Numbered from the stretch's first letter, positions 16,150-24,338 are shown. The stretch: DNA of 64,000 nt from Streptomyces sp. NBC_00285 (GCF_036174265.1 NZ_CP108055.1:4712001-4776000), one strand, 5' to 3'. A program made the numbers and translations. The notes: generated by a model from the sequence alone, not told the origin.

Positions 16150-16674
16150 TCAGCTCGCAATCAGCCCCTGGACGTAAACCAATCCTTCATGCGTCAGCTT
16201 GTAAAGCTTGCGCGCCTGACGAGAGTTCCCGGTCTTTCGCAGCTGAATGACTCGCGCAGGCTTCTTGTCTTGATTGCCCTTGAGAGAGTCCGTGACGTTC
16301 TTCAGGGCGTGCCCGAGGTTCTTCAACTCCTTGTTCAGATCTGCCGACTGGAAGGAGGGGTCCCCTTGAATTGCCTGGAACCAGTATCCAGCTACGAGAG
16401 CCCTGTCAACGTCAGTCTTGGGAGCTGCGGCGTGGAACAGTTCGGCGAAATGCTCGAATTTTGGCGCCTCGGCAGAGATCTCCTCGTCGCTGACTTCGCC
16501 GGCCTTCTCCTCAACCTCACTCGCGCCCTTGGCTCCGTTTCTAGCAGCTGGGCTGCTGAGCACTACGCCATAGCGCTCAGCAGCCCAGCGCAGCACTCTC
16601 CCTTGGGCACCCTCTTCAAGATCGTTAAGGGCGCCAGTAATCGCGGACATTGCACCGATCTCTGGATCGCTCAT
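16150..16674 (-). CDS. Conserved protein, partner of the HEPN-like gene
   Basis: 174 aa; ATG 16674 after a strong GGGAGGGGAG. The N-terminus (ALNDLEEGAQGRVLRWAAERYGV) is an amphipathic helical pair that I recall at the start of several uncharacterised bacterial proteins. A low-complexity acidic linker follows (about 52-70). The C-terminal half ends in PARVIQLRKTGNSRQARKLY and LTHEGLVYVQGLIAS, like a winged-helix/DNA-binding end. First gene of a two-gene unit on the mobile element; probably the regulator or sensor of the downstream HEPN-like protein. Not recognised beyond this. Confidence 0.65.
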   Translation of the reverse strand: MSDPEIGAMSAITGALNDLEEGAQGRVLRWAAERYGVVLSSPAARNGAKGASEVEEKAGEVSDEEISAEAPKFEHFAELFHAAAPKTDVDRALVAGYWFQAIQGDPSFQSADLNKELKNLGHALKNVTDSLKGNQDKKPARVIQLRKTGNSRQARKLYKLTHEGLVYVQGLIAS

Positions 16675-17218
16675 TCGCTCCCCTCCCGGAACCTACATCT
16701 ACATCACGTCCACGGTCACCACACAGGCACCGTGCAGTGATCGAAATGCTAGTAGCGCGCACCCGATCAGGCCCTAGCGATTACCGATCCGCTCATTGAT
16801 CGAATACGCTCAACTAACTCCGCCTGCGCTCATGGACGCAGAGCAAAGCCTCTCAGAGTGCACCTAGATCTCACGCGGCGCAATGGGAACATATTTGCGA
16901 TTTTCTGCCGAGCTTCCCAGTTGATCCGCCAGTGCCGCGGTCGCCCTGGTAGACGGCTCGGACAGCGCGGCTGAGGTGGTATGGGTACACCTCGCGGGGC
17001 CCCTTTTGGCAGGTTCCGTCTCTTGAGCGTCAGGTGCGACGCCGCCAGCGGTGGACGCTGACATCGAAGACGATCAGCAGGGCAACCGGAATGGTGATCC
17101 GGCTTCCCTGCGTCGGCCAAATCGGCTCGCCCTGCTTGAGACCATCTGCCAGGGCCAGCCGTGGCCTCGACCGACTGGTGGCTCGACACCTAGCGCGCCA
17201 CGTGCGAGAATCGCACGC
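16675..17218. promoter_or_regulatory. Divergent control region between the two element modules
   Basis: 544 bp between genes transcribed outward on both sides. AT-richer than the host and holds repeated TGATCGAA words (16738-16745, 16797-16804). No intact gene is convincing; a minus-strand frame of about 65 codons (16864-17064) ending NRKYVPIAPREI may be a remnant. Likely site for XRE-ImmA protein binding. Confidence 0.4.
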
Positions 17219-18361
17219 ATGGCTGACATCGACGCACGCATGCTTGGTGAGCGCATCAGAGATGCCCGCAAGCGCGTAGACATGAGCCAGGAAGACCTCG
17301 GCCGGGCTGTGGGCCTTGAGCGCACAATGGTGAACAAGGTCGAAGCAGGCATTCGCAGGGTCACGGCGCTAGAGCTGTCCGACATTGCTGCTGCGCTTGG
17401 CGTTCGCATGTCCACATTCTTTGAGGAGCCTACTCCAGCACTTGTCTCTCACAGGTCAAGTCAAGGCGTAGATACCGTCGACTCGCAGATCGATGCGCTA
17501 CTCGCAAAACTGGCCAGCGAGGTCGAGTTCATCGCCAAGTTGGAAGGCCGTGAGCTAGGCCTTGAGGCTGCCGACGTAGTCGCGCAAGCTGGGATCACCC
17601 CGCCGTCGTCTAACGCCGAAGCCGAGGAACTTGCCGTGAGCGCACGTGCGCTCATGCGACTTTCGGCAGACGAACCGATCTACCAACTCTCCGACAAGGC
17701 TGCCAGCATCGGGCTCCTGGCGTTCTCTCGTGACATTGGCAAGGACACTGCTGACGCAGGGACGATCTTGTTGCGTCGCGGAGGCGTCAGTCTCGTAAAC
17801 AGTCACATGAAAGTAGGCCGCCGACGGCTTGCGCTTGCGCACGAAATCGGTCACTACCTGGTTTCGGATGAATACACGGTTGACTGGCGAGTGGCCGCAC
17901 ATTCTGATAGCGCCGTCCCGATGGAGTCACGTCTTGACCGTTTTGCACGCGCGCTATTGCTACCCAAGGATGTGGTCAGCAGTGAATGGCAAGAGAAGGT
18001 CGATCTGCACGAAGAGCGCGGTGCGGCAATTCAGTTGGCCAGTAAATTTCGCGTCGACATGGCTACTCTAGCTACGCGACTGAATGAACTAGGTCTCGCA
18101 GACAGTGACACAATCGCTTCAGTACGCGGGTTTCGCACAACCCAGGCCGACATGGTTGAGATGAACATCTATGTCCCCCTCGCGGAACTAGACGGGACAA
18201 CGATGCCCAGAAATTTTGCGCGTGCAGTTTTGCAACTCGTACGCGACGAGAGAATTAGTCGCGACCGTGCCCTCGAGCTGCTTCAAGGGACTTTCGACGA
18301 GACGGATCTGCCGCCCATTCGAGTGCGACGGCCCGATGAAATCTGGAACTTCGTATCGTGA
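17219..18361 (+). CDS. XRE regulator fused to ImmA/IrrE metallopeptidase
   Basis: 380 aa, ATG 17219. Residues about 7-65 form a cro/C1-type HTH (LGERIRDARKRVDMSQEDLG, TMVNKVEAGIRRV). A linker helix region precedes the ImmA/IrrE (COG2856) domain with HEIGH at 208-212 and a later Glu-rich helix as zinc site. Such fusions act as repressors that are cleaved, or that cleave partner repressors, on damage or phage signals, as in ICEBs1 ImmA/ImmR and DdrO/IrrE. The next gene overlaps its stop by 4 bp, so this is probably the antitoxin/regulator of the PIN-like protein. Confidence 0.9.
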   Translation: MADIDARMLGERIRDARKRVDMSQEDLGRAVGLERTMVNKVEAGIRRVTALELSDIAAALGVRMSTFFEEPTPALVSHRSSQGVDTVDSQIDALLAKLASEVEFIAKLEGRELGLEAADVVAQAGITPPSSNAEAEELAVSARALMRLSADEPIYQLSDKAASIGLLAFSRDIGKDTADAGTILLRRGGVSLVNSHMKVGRRRLALAHEIGHYLVSDEYTVDWRVAAHSDSAVPMESRLDRFARALLLPKDVVSSEWQEKVDLHEERGAAIQLASKFRVDMATLATRLNELGLADSDTIASVRGFRTTQADMVEMNIYVPLAELDGTTMPRNFARAVLQLVRDERISRDRALELLQGTFDETDLPPIRVRRPDEIWNFVS

Positions 18362-18912
18362 CAATTCCCGACGACGCTTTGGTTTTTGACACCGGACCGT
18401 TGCGGCATTTTGCCACAGAAGGCTGGCTCGCTGTTCTGCGATTTCTCGCAGGAGAGCGAAGAGTGTACATTCCTGACAGCGTTGAACGCGAACTCAATGA
18501 CGCCTTTAATCTTGTGCCAGCTGTACGCCAGGCACTCGAGGCTGAATGGATCAGCGTTTATCGATCAACATCCTTTGAGTACGCAGAAGCATTCTCCCAG
18601 TATCGCGACCGACTCGTCGTGGACGGTAAAAATATTGGCGAATGCGGAGTTCTCGCTATGGGAAAAATCTACGGTTGCGAACTCGTGCTAGATGACGCCA
18701 CGCCACGCCAGATCGCGGAAGAAGAAGGGCTGAAGGTCACAGCGACCGTACCGATGCTATGTGAGGCGATTCGCGCACAGAAACTTACGACGGTGATGGT
18801 CGAACAGCTTGCCGATAATCTCTTGGAGGGCGACTACTACTTGCCTTTTGGTCCAGGAGGTTTTCGTCGACACGTTCTGGAAAATGGGCTTCTGGATTAC
18901 GAAGACCTCTGA
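18358..18912 (+). CDS. PIN-like nuclease, partner of XRE-ImmA
   Basis: 184 aa; GTG start overlaps the previous stop (GTGA), implying translational coupling. VFDTGPLRHF (Asp11) and PDSVERELND give the first acidic residues of a PIN fold; NIGECGVLAMGKIYG and LVLDDATPRQIAEEEGL resemble the DUF3368/PIN pattern of a Glu and a D-D pair. PIN domains are Mg-dependent RNases in VapC toxins. Codon use is visibly AT-richer than the host. Pairing with XRE-ImmA suggests a toxin-antitoxin or phage-response unit; the RNA target is unknown. Confidence 0.75.
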   Translation: MTIPDDALVFDTGPLRHFATEGWLAVLRFLAGERRVYIPDSVERELNDAFNLVPAVRQALEAEWISVYRSTSFEYAEAFSQYRDRLVVDGKNIGECGVLAMGKIYGCELVLDDATPRQIAEEEGLKVTATVPMLCEAIRAQKLTTVMVEQLADNLLEGDYYLPFGPGGFRRHVLENGLLDYEDL

Positions 18913-19739
18913 AAATACCTTCCGTAATGCAAATTGCGGCGGCGCGCCTTACGAAGATCGAGCGGGCATTTGACTCGACCCGAACTCCACATGCGGGGCA
19001 GTCATCCGTGGCCGTCCGTAGCCCACTTGCCGAAGTGCTGCAAGACGAGGGCCCCGACGTGTCGCGCCTCAGGCCATCGAGGAGTTGGCACGCAAGATCT
19101 CTGGCGGCACCGACGGTATGAGTGTCTAACTGCGTGACAACGCCGACGAACGACGGCGAACATGCGCGAACGTCTGCGGACCATCATCGCAGTTGAGAGC
19201 CGCACGGGCCCAAGGCGGCACCCCCACCCCAGTTACTTCGGGACGAAGAGGTCATCACCCAAGGCCTCACTTCAACGCTTCCGCCAGCGCGGCTCACTCT
19301 GGCCGACGGCATGACAGCCTCGCTGAGGCCGGCGGGGGTGCGGCGAGGCATACGCGCGTGTGGCCGATCGGCGCGCCCGCCGTCGTGGCTGACTGTCGTC
19401 GGCTGAGGCTCAGACACTCTGGGGGCCCAGCTCCACCGCAGGACGTTCGAGGCAAAGGGACCGTGCCATTCGTGTGCCAGATCCTACGGGGAACCACGGA
19501 GAACAGCGGGTACTTGCCCAGGGTGCGACCAGGATTCCACCGCTGCTCCGCCGCTGGTCAGCTCAGCAACCATCGCCAGAGACCCGAGCTTCCCAAGCTG
19601 AAGTCCCGTAAGGGCACCAAAGTTGGTGGCTCCGTCACTGATATCAACACGAACCTACGTCCGCGTGGCCGCTAGCATCGGATCATGACGTCATATCAGG
19701 CGGATGCCGCGTAGATCCCCGCACGAGGTGAGGGCCACC
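18913..19739. other. Decayed intergenic DNA in the element
   Basis: About 830 bp without an intact gene. Short protein-like tails can be read, for example APQAIEELARKISGGTDGM followed by a stop near 19125 on the plus strand, suggesting remnants of deleted genes. The rest reads as noise. Confidence 0.4.
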
Positions 19740-19963
19740 GTGCACGATGAGCGAAGCGATGATGCAGTGAGCACACTGCTCATCAGCGCATGTCCTGGCC
19801 TGCCAACGTGCGCTGCCGTTCACACGTACCTCTTCGTCGATGGGCTCGACGTGGTCACGCGCAGCGACAGCAGAATGGCCGGCCTCAGCCCGAGCCGACT
19901 TCTCCGCCCAGGAGGACCGCTCTATCCGACGGATATGCCGCGCACAGTGGATGTGGCAACCCA

Positions 19964-19973
19964 GGAGCAGCCC
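19964..19973 (+). repeat. Left target-site duplication of the IS
   Basis: GGAGCAGCCC, identical to 21255-21264 on the other side of the insertion. 10 bp fits the ISAs1 family range (8-10 bp). Confidence 0.92.
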
Positions 19974-21254
19974 CAGGGCCCCGGCAAAGTTGATCACGCT
20001 GCCAGGAGCAGGTTGATGGGGCGGTCGGTGTCGCGGGCGTGATGCCGTAGGGCGGCGGCGATGTTGCGGTGTCCGTCCAGACGGAGCAGGGTGATCGCGG
20101 TGTTGCGTAGGCCCGCCATGACACGGGGTGCGTTGCCGGTGCGGATCTGGGAGCGGTCCTCGTCGAAGGTGACATCGCGGACCCAGTGCAGGCGATTTTC
20201 GATCTCCCAGTGCGACTGCACCCATGCGGCCAGGATCACAGGCGGTGCGGTGGCGGCGTCCGCGCTGGTGACCAGGTAGACGATCTCGACGGTCCGTCGG
20301 CCCTTCCTGGTGACGGTGCGCCGCAGCTGGGCGACCTGCATGGCTCCGCTGAACTCGACCCATGCCGGCACGTCGACGGTCTTGATCGTGCGGGTGGCAC
20401 GACGTCCGTGTCCCCGAACCGTCTTGGTGACGGCGGGTATCGAAGCCCAGGGAAGCGTCTTGAGCTGCGCATACAACGACTTCTGATTGGCCTTCACGGT
20501 CAGCACGTAGTCACCACCGGCCCCGGTCACCAGGGTCGCGGTGTCGTGCTGAGTGTGCAGCGCGTCCATCGTGACGACCACGCCGTCCAGGTCGAGGAGC
20601 TGAAGCAGCTCCCGGGCAGCGGGGATCTCGTTGCTCTTCTCACCCACCGCGACCTGGCCGAGCACCGCCCCGGACCCATGAGCGAGGGCAGCGACGAGGT
20701 GCGGGGCCGAAGAACCGGCGCCGCGTGCGCCGCGGAGCGTCTTGCCGTCGATCGCGATCACCCTGCGGCCCTCGACGAGTGCTGTCCTGGCCAGTGCCCA
20801 GGCACCCAGCGCCGCGTCGAGACGGTCCGCGTCGAGGCGGGCGAACAGGCGCCGCAGCGTCGACTCATCCACCCGGCCCCGCTCCAGGCCCAACCGTTCC
20901 AGCGCGGCACTTCCTGCGTCCCGGGCCCACTCCCCGATCGCCGTGAACCCCCGTGCCCCGGCCAGTACCGCGCACACCGCCACCGCGATCAGAGCGCCCA
21001 CCGGATGCCGCACACCGCGCCGACGGCGCGGATCAGGTATCCCGGCGAGCAGTTCGGCCAGGAGCTCATGATCCGGGACGGGCGTGCGAACAGGCGCGGG
21101 AATGAGAGACGATGACATGGCGCGGGCGTGATCCCCAGGTCGGACGGTAAGGCGTAGGAACCTCCATCCAACCGGACCGGAACACGCCCGCGCACCTCTT
21201 CTATCTGCAAAACCCCACGTCACAGGGCTACAGAACAACTTTGCCGGGGCCCTG
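19974..21254 (-). mobile_element. ISAs1-family insertion sequence, 1281 bp, intact
   Basis: Perfect 19-bp terminal inverted repeats: CAGGGCCCCGGCAAAGTTG at 19974-19992 and its complement at 21236-21254, flanked by 10-bp direct repeats. The only gene is the transposase on the minus strand, ending 1 bp inside the left repeat. Nothing is degraded, so it may still be mobile. Confidence 0.95.
19994..21118 (-). CDS. ISAs1-family transposase
   Basis: 374 aa; ATG 21118 (MSSSLIPAPVRTP). The N-terminal HTH-associated region PDPRRRRGVRHPVGALIAVA is the hallmark of the ISAs1/H-repeat group. The DDE catalytic core follows with IAIDGKTLRGARG, VVTMDALHTQHD and the C-terminal HWEIENRLHWVRDVTFDEDR containing the Glu. 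Full length and uninterrupted. Confidence 0.95.
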   Translation of the reverse strand: MSSSLIPAPVRTPVPDHELLAELLAGIPDPRRRRGVRHPVGALIAVAVCAVLAGARGFTAIGEWARDAGSAALERLGLERGRVDESTLRRLFARLDADRLDAALGAWALARTALVEGRRVIAIDGKTLRGARGAGSSAPHLVAALAHGSGAVLGQVAVGEKSNEIPAARELLQLLDLDGVVVTMDALHTQHDTATLVTGAGGDYVLTVKANQKSLYAQLKTLPWASIPAVTKTVRGHGRRATRTIKTVDVPAWVEFSGAMQVAQLRRTVTRKGRRTVEIVYLVTSADAATAPPVILAAWVQSHWEIENRLHWVRDVTFDEDRSQIRTGNAPRVMAGLRNTAITLLRLDGHRNIAAALRHHARDTDRPINLLLAA

Positions 21255-21264
21255 GGAGCAGCCC
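21255..21264 (+). repeat. Right target-site duplication of the IS
   Basis: GGAGCAGCCC, exact copy of 19964-19973. Confidence 0.92.
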
Positions 21265-21645
21265 GAGCCAGGGCCGGGCGGGCTGACCATCCAGGTCAGG
21301 CTCCGGGGCCAGACGGTCATCTGGTCAGACCTGATGTACCCGGGCCCTGATGGCAGGCCCATCGAGGAGATTCGCTTCCGCCTGGAGCAGTACCTGGGTG
21401 AAGTCGAGCGAGCATACGCGGTGTTGAAAGACGGCCTGTAGCGGCAGTACGGCAACGCCCGAATCAGTTTCCGTCTCATTCAGCAGCGTTCAACGCCATT
21501 CAGACCAGACCGAAGCCGGTAGCCGCGCCCACAGTCGAACGCCCATGAACGCAGGTGAACGGCCCCGTCCGAAGGCGCAAGCCCAACCACCACAGTTGGA
21601 AAGCGTGTGGGCGATCAAGTCCATCCTCGTTGCGCCTCGGTTGCT

Positions 21646-22191
21646 CTACAGCTGGCGAGGGTCCTGTCCGAGGATGACCGGGTCTTCGGCTCGCAGCCGA
21701 AACGCTGCGTACACGCCCAGGCTCTTGCGCGCCGCGATGTAGTACTCGTCGCGCTTCTCCTGAAACTGTCTGAACGCCCGCGTCCAGTCTTCCGCCGTAC
21801 CGGAGCGCATCTCACGAACGAACTGCTCCAGGACCCACGCATGGCGTTGCAGCGTCCTTGCTGCCGAGATGGTCTCGGCGTCTCCCATGAGGAGGACCGC
21901 CTCGAAGGCGTACCCACGCTCCAGTTCAGCCTCAGCCAAGCGCTCCAAGCCGACGTCCTGGGCAAGTGGTTGGGGCAAGTCGAAGAGCCCTTTACCTGCT
22001 GCCAGGCGGCCGGCCACCGACGTGAACCTCTTGATGGAGTCGGCGTATCGGAGGTAAGCCTCCAAACGGCGTTCGTCCCACCTCGTTGAGAGTTGGCGGC
22101 TCCACCGTGCCCTCTCCATCAACGCTCCGCCGACGTAGGAAGCAGCTGCGCCGACGAGCACACCCATCAAGGTGAACAGCTCTCCTGACAT
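21646..22191 (-). CDS. Small membrane-anchored hypothetical protein
   Basis: 181 aa. One hydrophobic N-terminal segment (LFTLMGVLVGAAASYVGGAL, about residues 5-24) is followed by a positively charged, helical cytoplasmic part (RARWSRQLSTRWDERRLEAY). Streptomyces genomes hold many such one-helix proteins of unknown function, often on mobile elements. No catalytic motif is visible. Monocistronic within the element. Confidence 0.7.
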   Translation of the reverse strand: MSGELFTLMGVLVGAAASYVGGALMERARWSRQLSTRWDERRLEAYLRYADSIKRFTSVAGRLAAGKGLFDLPQPLAQDVGLERLAEAELERGYAFEAVLLMGDAETISAARTLQRHAWVLEQFVREMRSGTAEDWTRAFRQFQEKRDEYYIAARKSLGVYAAFRLRAEDPVILGQDPRQL

Positions 22192-22498
22192 GTGCCCCTG
22201 CCGATCAGATAGACGCTAGTGGGGACAGTACTGACCCGACTGCCCCTGCGGAAAGATCGATCTCCACCGGTCGGTACGCAGCCAACAGGAACGACAGAGG
22301 ACTCGGCCAAGACCGGCAACCTGGTGACAACGTGCCCTGAGCACTGCACCACAAGCGCACCAGATCGAGCGGGGAACAGCGGGGAATCACGGTGAAAGCG
22401 GCCGGTCGGGCAGAGGCCGCGAACCGGCCGCTTGAGCAGGCCAGCGTCGGCAACAGGTCCTCGATGCCCGCAGCTTCCCAAGCTGATGGCCCGACAGC
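22192..22498. other. Non-coding stretch
   Basis: About 300 bp upstream of the 21646 gene and downstream of the 22499 gene, both on the minus strand. It probably holds the promoter of the former. The dyad GCGGCCGGT / ACCGGCCGC (22399-22407 and 22426-22434) could be a terminator of the latter. Confidence 0.45.
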
Positions 22499-22777
22499 TC
22501 AGTACGGCCGACGAATCTCGTCCTCCTCCAACGCAGCCTCGTACCGCGCCAACAGAGCATCCAGGTCGGCCAGAAGAAGGCCGGCGGAGTCCCGAGCTTC
22601 ATCCAGGTCGCCTCGCTCGCATGCCTCCGCCACCTCGGCCACGGCACCGCGCAGGATGCGAAGGGAGTCGCCCTGCACCAGGACCCCGGGGAACCGCCTG
22701 CCGGGCATGCGCACCACGGCGCCGTTACCACCATCTGTGAACAGCTCCGCCTCAATACGCTCCATCGGCCCATCCAT
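22499..22777 (-). CDS. Small conserved protein (DUF6959-like)
   Basis: 92 aa from ATG 22777; ATG 22801 or 22765 are possible. The sequence MERIEAELFTDGGNGAVVRM and then PGRRFPGVLVQGDSL matches my memory of the DUF6959 family of Streptomyces. A helical, acidic C-terminal half follows. No known function; it may be an immunity-type or cargo protein of the element. Confidence 0.65.
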   Translation of the reverse strand: MDGPMERIEAELFTDGGNGAVVRMPGRRFPGVLVQGDSLRILRGAVAEVAEACERGDLDEARDSAGLLLADLDALLARYEAALEEDEIRRPY

Positions 22778-22886
22778 TCTGACATCACCAGCTGACATCA
22801 ACGACGTTGGACTCCCGCGGCCTTGAGTGACCGCCCATGCTCCGCCGGCAGTACTGCGAGGGCGGTATGGGAGCCGCGGGATCGAA

Positions 22887-22929
22887 CTCCTAAAGCGGGT
22901 GTCGCAGGTTCGAATCCTGCCGGGGGCAC
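22887..22929 (+). repeat. attR: right 43-bp direct repeat (tRNA-Arg 3' end)
   Basis: Exact copy of 13316-13358 in the same orientation, without the 5' half of a tRNA. With attL it delimits an element of about 9.57 kb. The sequence before it (GCGGGATCGAA) shows no tRNA-like folding. Confidence 0.93.
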
Positions 22930-22935
22930 ACGGCT

Positions 22936-22976
22936 AAGGGCCAGTTCAGAGGCTTGATCCTCTCGAACTGGCCCTT
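22936..22976. terminator. Hairpin between attR and the second integrase remnant
   Basis: Arms AAGGGCCAGTTC / GAACTGGCCCTT with an inner AGAGG / CCTCT stem and T-run. It occupies the same place relative to the att repeat as 13365-13398 does on the left, but the sequence is unrelated. Confidence 0.82.
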
Positions 22977-23007
22977 TGCCATGATCACGGCCGTGCCAGA
23001 AATGCCA

Positions 23008-23120
23008 CTACGATGCCACGTCGCCATCGCCCCGTTCCTTGCGGATCATCGAGCCAAGCCGATCGGCGATCTCCCGGTCACGGCCGCTGACCACGTGCTG
23101 ATAGATCAAGCCCCGGCTCT
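23008..23120 (-). pseudogene. C-terminal remnant of a second tyrosine integrase (int2)
   Basis: The minus strand reads SRGLIYQHVVSGRDREIADR, then LGSMIRKERGDG and a stop at 23008. R-x-x-LIYQH with the tyrosine (codon 23101-23103) is the typical C-terminus of actinobacterial phage and plasmid integrases. Upstream the frame becomes unrelated GC-rich sequence, so only about 35 residues survive. It ends 79 bp from attR, as int1 ends 71 bp from attL. It belongs to a different element from int1: the ends differ (YTHVVQDTQR against YQHVVSGRDR). Confidence 0.75.
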
Positions 23121-23635
23121 GGCTGCGCCCGCGCTCCTGCCTTCGGCCCGCTCGGCGCTGCCGCCGCCGACGCGCGCCCACATGTAGATAGGGCCGGTAG
23201 CCATGAGTCGATCACCGTATAGAGCGGCCGGCCGTCAAGACGATGCCTCCGGCGGGGGATCAGCCGACACCGGGATGGAGGGGGCGCCGTACGCGACCGC
23301 GGGTCCGTAGTGGCGTGCGCGGGGAGCTTCCATCCCGTCCACCATCGACCCAGGCAGAGCCGAGCAGACGCGGCCCATGGCGTCCAGGTCGTTCGTGCAG
23401 TGGCGCGCTCCACCTGGACGACATGAACCACGAGCGCAGCAGTCCCTGTCCAGACCGCTTCAGTGATGTTGGGCGGTTGTGCGTCGGCGGAAACACCTGG
23501 CCACGCGTATCGGAGAACCCTCCAGAGAAAGTGGTGCACACCGCTTCGATCGCAATGGTGTGCACCCACCCGGCGTCCTGCATTTCAGGCCCGCACTCCA
23601 TGTGCAGGAGGTATCCGCCGATGCACATCACTCGG
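23121..23635. other. Non-coding/decayed stretch right of int2
   Basis: About 500 bp of GC-rich DNA with no gene that I can support. It probably consists of remnants of the second element up to the toxin-antitoxin promoter. Confidence 0.35.
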
Positions 23636-23652
23636 GTAGTAACATGTACTAC
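23636..23652. promoter_or_regulatory. Operator of the Phd/VapC unit
   Basis: GTAGTA-ACATG-TACTAC, a perfect dyad ending at the base before the ATG at 23653. TAACAT (23640-23645) could be the -10 element, giving a leaderless mRNA. Phd/YefM antitoxins repress by binding short palindromes at the start of the operon. Confidence 0.7.
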
Positions 23653-23895
23653 ATGGAGACCACGGCCCGCGAGTTCAACCAGAAGTCCTCCCAGATCCTC
23701 GCCGCAGCAGCCCGCGGCGAGACCGTCACCGTCACCAAGAACGGCACCCCCGTCGCACGGGTCGTACCGATAAACGACACCGAGGTGCCCCCGTACCCAA
23801 CCGACGCTATGGGCGACCTGGCCCTCCCCGACCTCGGCCTGCCCGACCTCACCGACGACGAGATCGAGAACACCCTCAAGGGGATGGGCGCGTGA
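23653..23895 (+). CDS. Phd/YefM-family antitoxin
   Basis: 80 aa from ATG 23653 (ATG 23644 lies inside the operator and lacks a ribosome-binding site). METTAREFNQKSSQILAAAA and VTVTKNGTPVARVVP are the canonical Phd/YefM fold that dimerises and binds DNA. The acidic C-terminal tail (LPDLTDDEIENTLKGMGA) would wrap and inhibit the toxin. The stop overlaps the toxin start by 4 bp. Confidence 0.9.
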   Translation: METTAREFNQKSSQILAAAARGETVTVTKNGTPVARVVPINDTEVPPYPTDAMGDLALPDLGLPDLTDDEIENTLKGMGA

Positions 23896-24338
23896 GCCTG
23901 GTCGCCGTCGCCGACACCAACGGCCTGTACCGCCTGCTCGACTCGAAACTCACCGGCCACCAGGAACACAAGAAGGCCCTGGCAGCAGCCAGCCACCTCA
24001 TCATCTCTCCCATGGTCCTGGCCGAACTGGACTACCTGATCTCAACCCGTGCCGGAGCCCAGAAGGCCCTGATCGCGGCGCGCTTCATCGAACGTAACGT
24101 CGCAACCCGACGCTTCGAGGTGCCCTCCGTCAGCACTCACCTGAGCGCGGCGATCGCGGTCGCCGAAAGCTACGCGGACGCCGATGGCGGCAAGGGCATC
24201 GGCCTCAACGACGCCATGAACGTCGCCCTCGCCGCCGCCTACCGCACCGACGCCGTGCTCACCACCGACCACCGCTTCCGCATGGTGCGGCCCCTGACCG
24301 GCCACCCGGCATTCCGGCTCCTGCCCGAAGATCTGTAG
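23892..24338 (+). CDS. VapC-type PIN-domain RNase toxin
   Basis: 148 aa; GTG start overlapping the antitoxin stop. AVADTNGLYRLLD (Asp8), MVLAELDYL (Glu near 45), GLNDAMNVALA (Asp near 107) and LTTDHRFRMV (Asp near 125) give the PIN acidic quartet. It is predicted to cut tRNA or rRNA when the antitoxin is lost. The gene pair adjoins integrase remnants and may have served to stabilise the lost element. Confidence 0.92.
   Translation: MSLVAVADTNGLYRLLDSKLTGHQEHKKALAAASHLIISPMVLAELDYLISTRAGAQKALIAARFIERNVATRRFEVPSVSTHLSAAIAVAESYADADGGKGIGLNDAMNVALAAAYRTDAVLTTDHRFRMVRPLTGHPAFRLLPEDL

Larger units (their letters stand above)
19740..21441 (+). pseudogene. Hypothetical gene split by the ISAs1-type insertion
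   Basis: The 5' part (GTG 19740, or ATG 19704, to 19973) contains TYLFVDGLDVVTRSDSRMAG. The 3' part (21265-21441) encodes GLTIQVRLRGQTVIWSDLMY and ends LEQYLGEVERAYAVLKDGL. Removing 19974-21254 and one target-duplication copy rejoins both in the same frame, giving about 135 codons. The pattern (VDGxDV near the start, then a beta-rich half with IWSD) recalls a common Streptomyces hypothetical family. The insertion must therefore be recent: neither half has gained stops. Confidence 0.85.

Noticed and set aside
16864..17064. 67-codon minus-strand frame in the divergent control region
   Set aside because: No ribosome-binding site and no recognisable features; it overlaps the region expected to hold promoters.
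19571..19600. AGCTTCCCAAGCTGA repeated at 22471, looking like a tRNA-Pro anticodon arm
   Set aside because: Only 15 bp and no other tRNA parts at either place; not enough for another att site.
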